Assembly: GCA_963580285.1 (NCBI GenBank)
Contig: OY757011.1
Coordinates: 197,115,644-197,179,643, forward strand
DNA: 64,000 bases
From: Lucinisca nassula
Taxonomy: Eukaryota > Mollusca > Bivalvia > Lucinida > Lucinidae
Reading direction: 5' to 3'
Made by a program: the position numbers and the translations under genes. Shown here piece by piece: positions 55,817-64,000 of the stretch; the first letter of the stretch is position 1, and each line of letters opens with the position of its first letter. A model generated the notes under the pieces. That model searched no databases and was not told the origin of the DNA. It was given only the letters and a program-made list of their open reading frames with translations.

Positions 55817-56013
55817 GAGCCCAGTTTTTCAAAGCATTGTTAGCTTAATATAGTGTTGATGTTTTTTGGTGAAAAAATGAGAGCAGCTCTTGCATTTGCA
55901 ATGGAAACGCTGCTCCCTTTTTTTTCAGCAAAAATATTAGCATATCTGCCATACTAAATGATCAAAGTTTTAACGATGTAACGACATAATGTTAGTTTTC
56001 AATAACTGGCCCC
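55817..56013. mobile_element. Family J element, diverged
   Basis: GAGCCCAGTTTTTCAAAGCA ... TTTCAATAACTGGCCCC with the AGAGCAGCTCTTGCATTTGC hairpin. Confidence 0.75.
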
Positions 56014-56154
56014 AGAAAATACATTTTAACTAAAGAACCAAACAAAACTGGGGAAGACCACATTTTAGGTTTCATCATTTTTCTCAAAAATTAGACCTGA
56101 CCTTTCATTTGCATGGTCTGCTAGACAGGATCTCTCTTGGATGACACCCCACCC

Positions 56155-56349
56155 AACCCATTATCCTGCTAAATAATTTAGCAACACCTATTTTTAACTA
56201 TCGTCAAATCAAGCGACAAAGTAACTTGAAGTAATGCATTCATTCAATACACAAACTGCATGACTAACAGTGTGCATCCCGATCAGATGGCCATCAGATC
56301 TGGATCAACACTGTTTGCAAAAGTATGGGTTATCGCGTTCAGCAGTTAA
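56155..56349 (-). mobile_element. Family A MITE, diverged
   Basis: AACCCATTATCCTGCTAAAT ... CGCGTTCAGCAGTTAA, followed 11 bases later by another Family A copy. Confidence 0.7.
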
Positions 56350-56360
56350 ATTCAAGAATT

Positions 56361-56560
56361 TTAACCCTTCTCTTGCTGAATATTCATTTTAGCCACACCC
56401 ATCTCTGACTTTGAACCAATCAGATTGCTTTATGTAATTTATTCTTACAAATTCATAAACAGGATGTCAAACAGTGTAGATCCTGTTCAAAAGCCATCTG
56501 ATCTGGATCTACACTGTTTGCAAAGTTTGGAGCTGTCGTGAATAGCAAGATAAGGGTTAA
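56361..56560 (-). mobile_element. Family A TTAA MITE
   Basis: TTAACCCTTCTCTTGCTG ... TAGCAAGATAAGGGTTAA; the left core arm is shortened. Confidence 0.88.
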
Positions 56561-56725
56561 TATAACAACAAGCTTAAATGTGCTTATAATGCTGTTTTGA
56601 AAATATCAATTACTGATGTAACTATCAAAAGTGGTTTTGAAGTGAAAATATTAGAACTGATTTCCTTTACTTCCGTTAAAATGATATTCATAAGCAGTTG
56701 TACTTGAAACCCATATATTAATTTG

Positions 56726-56730
<5 letters not shown>

Positions 56731-56760
<30 letters not shown>

Positions 56761-56980
56761 GTTTGGGTTTTACGGCCCTTTCAAGATTATTTCACTCATA
56801 TCGAGCCGATCGTTAATCAGAGGTGGGCGAAAACCGGAGTACCCGGAGAAAAACCACCTGACCTTCCGTTGCAGAACTTGGCGTCTCACACGTGGCCCGA
56901 GCGAGGCTCGAACCTACGGCGGTGAGAGACCTAATGACTAAGAGTCAGCGCTCTTATCCACTAGGCCACGGAGGCCCGTT
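56731..56980 (-). mobile_element. SINE-M, full copy with target-site duplication
   Basis: Minus strand: GGGCCTCCGTGGCCTAGTGG head with A box TGGCCTAGTGG and B box GGTTCGAGCC, then the body box GGTTTTTCTCCGGGTACTCC, then GGGCCGTAAAACCCAAACC and about 30 A. TTAATTTGTCAAT (13 bp) flanks both sides (56718-56730, 56981-56993). The body box resembles conserved central domains of metazoan SINE superfamilies (MetaSINE-type), but I cannot confirm which. The open frame at 56723 is its shadow. Confidence 0.92.
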
Positions 56981-57314
56981 TTAATTTGTCAATATAAACG
57001 AGCAAATGCAGAGCAATAATGCAAGATACACAGGTTTCATTCGAGACGGCGAGAAAAACTACATCTGAAAGTCTGTTGATGTCATCTGCTGAATCTTCTT
57101 GTAAATTTTTTAATAATATTTTTTCATATAGGCAAACAGTGATGATGCAAATCAGACTGCTCCCAAAGGAGCAGTCTGATCTGGGTGCACACTGTTTAAA
57201 GTACTTGGCAGAAAGAAAAGTGATTGGCATTTTAGGGTTAACTTCCAACCAACGAAGTTTGCAGGACCAGTCAAATGTGCATCTGACTGAGCCATACACG
57301 ATATGCATGCTGAT

Positions 57315-57460
57315 AAACAGACCTGAGCAAACAGTGTAAAACCAGAGTTCACACCATTAAATGATTTGCCAACATCCAGTTTTATTCAAGACACAGCATC
57401 GAATTTTAGAAGTATGGTAAGATGTTAAGGTGACCAAATATTTAGGGTAAATACTCCATA
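57315..57460. repeat. Family D copy, core mostly deleted
   Basis: GACCTGAGCAAACAGTGTAA, TTGCCAACATCCAGTTTTAT, CAAATATTTAGGGTAAATAC. Confidence 0.55.
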
Positions 57461-57506
57461 TGTTAAAAACATGGTGGAAAATATATGGGGTGCATCCATT
57501 TAACTT

Positions 57507-57772
57507 GATTTGTTTGATTTGAGGTTTAACATCCCCATCAACGCTGTACAGGACATTTTGGAGACGTTGTTTAAAATTTTGTGAGACTTTTACCGAACAT
57601 TGAGATGAAATGACATCTCAAGCCCTGTCAACCAATGAAACCAAATGAAACTGCACCGCTTTACCTGGGCAGGCTTAAATCCTCTAAGCGATGTGGGGTC
57701 GGTTTCAGGTCTGCTTGGAAGCATCATGCAGCCCATCTATTTCTTCAAGCCAAAAAGAACGGGGGCTGCCAT
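57507..57772 (-). repeat. SINE-X copy
   Basis: TTGTTTGATTTGAGGTTTAA ... CATGCAGCCCATCTATTTCT, AGCCAAAAAGAACGGGGGC. Confidence 0.68.
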
Positions 57773-58537
57773 TTAACTTAAAGTGGGTTTTACTGGATAC
57801 TTATATTGCAGGAAAGTGTTTATTTACAAAAATTTTATGCTAATTATTCAGTTAGCACTTTCTGACACACAGTAATGTGTTGATATCAAACACTCTTCTC
57901 AGTGACTTCTGAGAGGTTTTGTTTCTTTTTCCATTTGTCAGAATGCTGAATATTTGTTTAGGTGTGCTTAAAAATTCAGAATATTTGTTGAAGAATTTAC
58001 TAATAACAGAAACATAGTTTCTGATGTCAGCCCTGTTCAGGTAAAATATACCTTTTGATATGAGACCATAACATTTCAGGTAGTTGACCAATGTATGATA
58101 TGGTACTGGCTGACCAGAATCTTTGATGTTTTATTTGCTATAATGCACCTTTTTCTGGGTGAAGCATGCTACCTTCTAGCTATATTTGTCTTAGCAGTAA
58201 ACATTCTAACACTTTGTCCAGGTACTATACACAGGTAATCTGGGGGAAATAAGTACAGGTAGATGAAATACTGATTACCTGTATTACTGCAATATAACTG
58301 ACTAAATCAGGTGACTAAAACATCATTGTTAAGTGATTGGTATCATACACCATATTTAACAAGTATCAAATGTAAATGTCAGTCATTTTTCACTTTTGCA
58401 GTGAATATGGAAGAAAAATGACACTTTTGACGTTTTAATTTTCAAAAAACTCTTCAAAATTAAAGTCATGATACTGTGAATGCTTATGCTTATAATTAGC
58501 AAGGGATGCCTGTTACAAGACATTCCATATTTTATCT

Positions 58538-58726
58538 TTAACCCATTTTATACTGGAAACCCAAAAACGAATACTCTGGCAAACAGTGTAGGCCCAGATC
58601 AAAATGCGGCAGCTGACCAGGGCCTACACTAATTGTAAAAAAAATAGCTAGTTTCCGAATAAATTTTAAACCTGTCACCCCTAAATTTCGAAATGGACTC
58701 CTGCCATATGGTACGAAATGGGTCAA
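58538..58726 (-). mobile_element. Family B element, short core
   Basis: TTAACCCATTTTATACTGG ... GGTACGAAATGGGTCAA; core GCCCAGATCAAAATGCGGC. Confidence 0.78.
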
Positions 58727-58837
58727 TGGGCAATTATTAAGTCTGTTACTTTTTTAACAAACCCATGGGCAAGGGTAGGGGAAAGTTTAGACCTGTAGGT
58801 CACCTGACCAATATCATCATGATCCACACATGAGATC

Positions 58838-59035
58838 TTAACCCTTATCCTGCTTTACACAACAACCCACACCTTTGAAAACAGTGTAGATCCTGATCAA
58901 TTGGCTTCTGGAAGCCATCTGATCAGGATCTACACTGTTATGCAGTTTGTGACTTGAGCTAATATATTTTGTTAAGTAATTTGGTTGATAGAGTCAATAG
59001 CGTGTATGGCTAAATTAATTTATTCAGCAGGTTAA
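58838..59035 (+). mobile_element. Family A MITE, first of an abutting pair
   Basis: TTAACCCTTATCCTGCTTTA ... TTATTCAGCAGGTTAA; its right end lacks the final GATAAGGG and runs into the TTAA of the next copy. Confidence 0.82.
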
Positions 59036-59242
59036 CCCTTGTCCTGATGAGCCCGGATATGTCTTATCTTTCAAACAATGCAGAGCCAGATCAGATGGCT
59101 TCTGAAGAAACCAACTGATCAGGATCTTCATTGTTTGCCATTCAGTTTATGAATTTGTTGCAATGATTTGCACCAAGAAATCTGATTGGTTTATAATCAG
59201 TAGTGGGTGTGGCATATATAAATATTCAGCAAGTCAAGGGAT
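59032..59242 (+). mobile_element. Family A MITE, second of an abutting pair
   Basis: TTAACCCTTGTCCTGATG ... CAGCAAGTCAAGGGAT; same orientation, sharing TTAA 59032-59035 with the first. Confidence 0.85.
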
Positions 59243-59898
59243 CCCAAAATCCTATATAAGCACATTTGATGTACTGAACTGTTAAAACTTTAGATGCTGA
59301 TTATGATTAGCAGATGTTTTCAAAGATTTTTTACATTATTTTTCGGAGAAAAGTACTCAGTATGACCTTAAAAGGACTGACTGGACTGTAACACTTTCTG
59401 GTCCATATGATTTATTACTTTTGACAACCAAGTTGTTGATCTATATGTTTATCAGTTACTGATGTATACATACATGTTAATCACCATGTAATGTGATACA
59501 AACTGATTTCAGCCATAGATGTGAGAAAATGTCATTTAATTATCACATTGCCATCCAACAAGGCTCCTCTTAGCCTGCATCTACACAGTATGATCAGAAC
59601 ATTCGCGGTCTTCATATAGGAAGCCAGACCTGTTTGTCCAAGGATGTGTGTCCAAGAACAAACAGGAATGGCTTCCTATCTGGCTCTTTTCAGGTTGAAG
59701 AATCCCAAAGACATTTTCTTGTGGCAGGGCTCAAATAGATTTATATCAGCCAGGTAAGTAAAAGCTGTGACTGTGGAACAAGACAAAAATAGTCTTGTAC
59801 AATCAATAAACTACGCTCAGGAGCCCAGATCAGATGAAAATAAAATTCATAGGCAATCCTTATTGGTTTTTTTTTTCCCCTGTTTTGTTAGAACTACA

Positions 59899-60033
59899 TC
59901 TTGTTTGTTTGATTTGAGGTTTAACGTCACCGCAAACACTGTACAGGTCATTTTGGAGATGTTGTTTCCAATTTTGTGGGACTTTTATCCAACATTGAGA
60001 TGAAATGACACCTGAAGCCTTGTCACCCACCCC
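59899..60033 (-). repeat. SINE-X 3' fragment
   Basis: TGTTTGATTTGAGGTTTAAC ... TGAAATGACACCTGAAGCC; only the 3' half (in SINE sense) is present. Confidence 0.65.
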
Positions 60034-60044
60034 ACCCCCAATCT

Positions 60045-60245
60045 ATTTTAGCTCCTGTGACCTAGATGTGCAATGGACTGGAACCACTTGAACAACTTTG
60101 AAAGAGGACCAACTAAGGATCATTCCTGTGAAGTTTGGTGACAACCCAATCAGTGGTTTAGGGGGAGATGTTGTTTGTGGACGATACTGACGACAGAGGT
60201 TGAGTGATCACAATAGCTCCCCCGGAGCCTTTGGCTCAGGTAAGT
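60045..60245 (+). mobile_element. Pearl/Helentron-like tail without core
   Basis: TTTTAGCTCCTGTGACCTAG, GAACAACTTTGAAAGAGGAC, CCTGTGAAGTTTGGTGACAA match 11930-12070; it ends with the hairpin AGCTCCCCCGGAGCC...GGCTCAGGTAAGTT. There are no tandem units. Confidence 0.72.
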
Positions 60246-60279
60246 TAAAAAGGACCAATTACATTTCACTTCTTGAGTG

Positions 60280-60421
60280 TGTTTTGAGATTTAAGTCCCA
60301 CCAACAGCTAAGGTCACACTGTGATGGGTCCTTGGTTGAAAGACTCATCTTAAAGTCTGGAAAAAACAGGAATCGAACCCACAACGGGAGCACTTTTTCA
60401 CCAAGCTACGGCAGCTTCACA
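60280..60421 (-). repeat. SINE-T copy
   Basis: On plus: AAGTCCCACCAACAGCTAAG, AGGAATCGAACCCACAAC (B box complement), CACCAAGCTACGGCAGCTTC (A box complement). Confidence 0.75.
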
Positions 60422-60424
60422 CTT

Positions 60425-60571
60425 CTTCAAATGTGTGAGTTTTTGAGCCTCACATCCCACCAACAACTTGGGCCATACAAACTCATCAGAAAGTCTGGAG
60501 AAGCCCAGAATCGAACCCAAGACCCCTGGTTTATTAGGTGAGTAGTTTAAATACTAAACTACAGAGGATTC
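60425..60571 (-). repeat. SINE-T copy, in tandem with the previous
   Basis: On plus: CATCCCACCAACAACTTGGG, CCCAGAATCGAACCCAAGAC, CCTGGTTTATTAGGTGAGTA, CTAAACTACAGAGGATTC. Confidence 0.78.
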
Positions 60572-60601
60572 TTGTTCTTGCCAGAACAGAACAGTATTCG
60601 T

Positions 60602-60814
60602 TTAACCCTTATCTTGCTGTTCACGACAACCCCTATCTTTGCAAACAGTGTAGATCCAGATCAGATGGCTTCTGAAGAAGCCATCTGATCAGGATCTGCA
60701 CTGTTTGGCATTCAGTTTATGAATTTGTAGCAATAAATTACATAAAGTAATTTGATTGGTTGATAGACAGAAATGGGTGTGGCTTAAATGAATATTCAGC
60801 AAGAGAAGGGTTAA
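60602..60814 (+). mobile_element. Family A TTAA MITE
   Basis: TTAACCCTTATCTTGCTG ... CAGCAAGAGAAGGGTTAA; 213 bp, near consensus. Confidence 0.93.
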
Positions 60815-61087
60815 GAATCAAATCTTCCACCTTATATATTGCACAAGTCCATTTCAAATTGCAGTGCCGTCAGGTCAAGCTATCTGATCTGGATCTACAC
60901 TGTTTGCAAAGTTATGGGTTATTGCACTGTTTGGGTCAATGAGTATCTTGTACTAGTCCTCGCTGAAAACATCCGTATTCAGACAGGACAGCTTGATGAT
61001 GTTAACCCAGCATGCAATTAACATTGAACCAACGTTGTTTCAACAATGATTCAACGTTGAGTGACTTGAGTCAAGGTTGTGTGCCTG

Positions 61088-61300
61088 CAAGTTACCGCAA
61101 TGATCCTAAGTACTGGGACATACAGACCTAAGCAAACAGTGATGACCAAGATCAGACTGCTCCTGAGGGTGTAGACTGTTTTCCATTTCTCCTGCAAGAT
61201 TTGGACTCCTTCGGTTGCTGGATCATGAAACGAATTTGTCAAAATTTAGGAGAATTGTGACAAGGCCTTAAGCCGTCCAAATTTTTAGGTATTTCATGGC
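61088..61300 (-). repeat. Family C element, reversed, core damaged
   Basis: GCAATGATCCTAAGTACTGG, GATCAGACTGCTCCTGAGGG, GGTTGCTGGATCATGAAACG, TTTAGGAGAATTGTGACAAG. Confidence 0.72.
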
Positions 61301-61789
61301 ATCTCTCATGACCCTAATGATTATTTTTAAATTAAAAAAAAAAGGATGTGATATTTTCTAGGGATCTCAACCAAACATACATGATGGAATCTCCTTAGGG
61401 GTTTGTAAAAAAATACCCACAATTCCCGTTTCCGGAACAGAAATAAGAAACAGAAAAAGGTAAGCCCTACTTACTGAGGGGTTTGACAACCTTAGCACAT
61501 AAGATGCCAATCACAACAATTGTCGTCTGCTGGTAAGTCATTTTTGCAAACAATGTTGACCCAGATCTAGGAGCAGTCTGACCTGGGACCACACTGTTTG
61601 CATGTATGCAAAAATATGTTAGAAAAGGTTGCAAGAAGATTCAACGGACAACATTTGAAGTTAAAAGTGCCCAGAAGGCAATCTTATTATTAGCTCACCT
61701 GGGGCGTAGGCACCAGGGAAGCTTACAGTATAGTGGGTCTTCTGAAACTCGTCTGTCCAACCAGAAAATATGGTACTGACAGTGAACTT

Positions 61790-62004
61790 TATGGCCTTCC
61801 TTGTCTTTCTTTACATAGTGCCACCTTGGAAACGGTGCAGGCCCAGATTCTGCGGCGTCTGATCAGGGCCTGCACTGTTTGCTAACAGAATTTTCCGTCA
61901 AAAGTAGAATAAAAGCGAAAAATTGGCCTGCCACCCCCTATAACGCAAATGGACTTGTCCAACATATAGCAATGGAAGAGTCCACTGCTATATAATGGGC
62001 TAAG
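61790..62004 (-). mobile_element. Family B element, left end lost
   Basis: GTGCAGGCCCAGATTCTGCGG, TCTGATCAGGGCCTGCACTG, GCAATGGAAGAGTCCACTGC, TATATAATGGGCTAA. Confidence 0.7.
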
Positions 62005-62134
62005 CAAGGTGGTTAAAGTGAACTCAAGGACCCAACTGAAGGTAATCAAACCTACTAATTCCTATCATGTATAATGCTTTACTGTATTACACTATGCTGA
62101 TAGCCTGCTGAAAAAAATCATGTATTTTTGTCAT

Positions 62135-62356
62135 TCTGTATTTGGTTTTACGGCCCTTTCAAGATTATGTCACTCATATCAAGCCGATCGTTAATCAGAG
62201 GTGGGAGAAAATTGAATACCCAGAGAAAAACCACCTGACATTCCGTTGCAGAATTTGTTGTCTCACATGTGACCCGAGCCAGGCTCGAACCACAACGGTG
62301 AGAGACCTAATGATTAAGTCAGCACTCTTATCCACTAGGGCAGGGAGGCCTGTTGC
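62135..62356 (-). mobile_element. SINE-M copy
   Basis: TTTTACGGCCCTTTCAAGAT, CGATCGTTAATCAGAGGTGG, CCGAGCCAGGCTCGAACCAC, TTATCCACTAGGGCAGGGAG. Confidence 0.8.
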
Positions 62357-62520
62357 TTGTCTTTTTTTTTCAAGAAAAGAAATCTCACCTGAGTTGCACA
62401 TATAAACTTGGCTCAGTTTTTCTGGAAATTTTGCAATAAGTTTCCGAGCCAGTTTCAGAATATTATCATGTAGATGTCTGTATTAAGTAACAATTCAAAG
62501 TTTGTTTTTATCTCCTGGTG

Positions 62521-62824
62521 TATGAAGCCAGAAGGTCGTTTGACGTGTCACCCGTAAGAATTCTGATTCCACAATGAAGCTTCCATGCAGAGCTATAACC
62601 GACGTACTGGTTATCTGCTTAGAGAATCTACATGTAAGCCTTCCCAGGCAAAGGGGTGCGAGGCAGACCGTCTATGCTTATATTACCTATTGGTAACGGT
62701 TATATTGGGCGACATGGCTTGAGTTGTCATTTCATCTCAATGTCGGGTAAAAGTCCCACAAAATTGGAAGCAACGTCTTAAAAATGACCTTTACAGTGTT
62801 GACGGGGACGTTTAACCTCAATAA
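62521..62824 (+). repeat. SINE-X copy, first of a tandem pair
   Basis: GAAGCTTCCATGCAGAGCTA ... GTGTTGACGGGGACGTTTAA, CCTCAATAAACC. Confidence 0.72.
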
Positions 62825-63107
62825 ACCTGCATGATGCTTCCAAGAAGAGCTATAACCGACCGGCACACAAGTACTGGTAATCTGCTTAGAGGATCTACAT
62901 GTAAGCCTTCCCTGGCAAAGGGGTGCAAGGCAGACTGTTGATGCTTATAATACCTATTGGTAATGGGTTCATTGGGCAGCAGGGCTTGAGTTGTCATTTC
63001 ATCTCAATGTTGGGTACAAGTCACACAAAACTGGAAGCAACGTCTCAAAAATGACCTTTACAGTGTCGAGGGGGATGTTAAACCTCAAATCAAACAAACA
63101 AACAAAC
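62825..63107 (+). repeat. SINE-X copy, second of a tandem pair, with clear (AAAC)n tail
   Basis: GCATGATGCTTCCAAGAAGA ... GATGTTAAACCTCAAATCAA, then ACAAACAAACAAACC. The tail makes retroposition the best explanation. Confidence 0.78.
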
Positions 63108-64000
63108 CATGTTTGTCATTAGCACTCCTTTGACCATTGGATAAAAAAAAAATGAGTGGGTTTCAAGTGAATCATGATAATCTATCATTCTAATTTGTGA
63201 CCCACCACCGGTACTAGAAATACAAGATCCCCCACCCCACAAAAAATTCACTTTGACAACCCTTTCCTCCTTTTTAGTTAGGCACTAAGTAAACAGACTG
63301 TCAGCTGATCAGATAGATTGCAATGTCAATACTGTAAGATGCTTTGTTACTGCCAATCAAACCAATTAGATCTTTGGATTGTCTCCCTTGCACTACAAAT
63401 TGGCAAAAAACTGTAAACCTGATGGAAGTCTCATCAGAAATCAGAATCAGCTGTTATTCAATGAAAATTACCTTTTTAACAGGTCCGTTTCAGTCTGTAC
63501 CGATATCTGTATGTCTGTGGCCAGATTTGGCCAGGTGACATCCATAGGGTCCAATATTACCGTAATCCCCACAAAATTCTGCAGCGTCCCTTTCTCTTTT
63601 GTGTGTATTTACAGAATCACAAAATAATAAAGTTCAGAAAAAGCTGAATCTGTGTCATCTGTTACCGGTCAAAAGTTCTGTCGGGTTGCCGATGATCAAA
63701 ATATCACAGTTTCCAATAAGAAGTTACAGTTCACAGAGATAATCATTAAGTTATATCATAAATACCTGTTCACCAATACAGTGTTAAACAACAACTGACA
63801 GTCCGTTACGCAGGTGTCGTCTCAGTTTAGCTGTGTATTCTTTACACAGACTGCTGTAAACACGCTACTACACGATACACTACACTTTATTGGCTTTTTA
63901 TCTCTAGACGGGTCTACCACTCACTTTATCTAAAGATCGCAACAATAACAACAGTTAGCAGAAATAATAGAACACAGTCCAATAATAATAGCCAATCAGG

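Larger units (their letters stand above)
52894..64000 (-). other. Upstream ZMIZ intron (runs off the window); no N-terminal exon recognised
   Basis: No sequence resembling the conserved N-terminal helical domain (MNSMDRHIQQTNDRL, LLDWCGDPRAFQRPF) is visible on the minus strand. Besides listed repeats, nothing is recognised in 53535-54020, 55180-55665, 57780-58530, 59245-59895, 61310-61785 and 63110-64000. A Family B remnant is at 55080-55170 and solo cores at 57130-57200 and 61540-61620. Confidence 0.7.

Noticed and set aside
56723..56941. 72-residue open frame starting in the T run
   Set aside because: Shadow of SINE-M on its antisense strand.
56880..56980. A functional tRNA gene on the minus strand
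   Set aside because: It is the head of SINE-M, which continues into a body and poly(A) and is flanked by a target duplication.

Overview
This is animal nuclear DNA, almost certainly from a bivalve mollusc and perhaps a heterodont. The grounds are an intron-rich gene with metazoan protein similarity, GT-AG introns, tRNA-derived SINEs, very dense TTAA- and TA-flanked MITEs, and a 'pearl'-like element with tandem core repeats. The species call is inference. Nothing bacterial, viral or CRISPR-like is present.

The window holds one confidently supported gene, on the minus strand: the 3' part of a ZMIZ1/ZMIZ2-type gene (zinc finger MIZ domain protein, Drosophila tonalli group). Fourteen coding exons run from 52893 down to the stop codon at 8918-8920. 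Every junction is GT-AG, every split codon joins in frame, and the joined reading frame is 889 residues plus a stop. Residue numbers in the entries count from the first complete codon at 52892. The exons encode, in order: the end of the N-terminal region; an Ala/Thr-Ala tract; Pro/Gln/Gly/Asn-rich linkers; the conserved domain just before the MIZ finger; the SP-RING/MIZ finger, whose ligands are split over two exons; a conserved segment with a SUMO-acceptor-type motif; and a Gln/Asn-rich acidic C-terminus. About 180 N-terminal residues expected from vertebrate ZMIZ1 are not in this window and probably lie beyond 64000.

The rest is repeats. Layout: 1-1490 is a diverged tandem array with a (CGTA)n tail; 1500-8900 is 3' flank with hairpin MITEs and a 24-bp minisatellite (5056-5726); 9086-13360 is an intron dominated by a pearl/Helentron-like element with about 15 units of ~167 bp; 13822-15540 carries a 34-bp satellite; 15661-52632 are introns packed with MITEs and SINEs; 52894-64000 is a further intron of similar content.

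Repeat labels used here: Family A, ~213-bp MITEs flanked by TTAA with CCC...GGG ends (piggyBac-like), about 27 copies. Families B, C and D have different arms but carry the same palindromic core as Family A. Family E is the hairpin TTGTGGGTACTTGTTAGAAT. Family F is the hairpin around GACATTTCATGTGAATTGTC. Family G has CAGTAAAATTCC ends. Family H has CAGTAGAACTYCRATGG ends (Tigger-like). Family I has GTTATAACGA ends. Family J has GGGGCCAGTTGTTCAAA ends. Family K is the hairpin around AAAGGAAAGAATTTGCTCC. SINE-T is derived from tRNA-Thr, SINE-M has a second tRNA-like head, and SINE-X has an (AAAC)n-type tail.

The most unusual signal is the palindromic core AAACAGTGTAGA...TCTACACTGTTT. At least four element families with unrelated arms share it. 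Its apex sequence changes while staying palindromic, and most copies keep one like-with-like mismatch (A.A or T.T) at the same stem position. No new gene system was found. The novelty lies in repeat architecture: modular palindromes, nested insertions that reveal empty TTAA sites, and satellites seeded from MITE arms.
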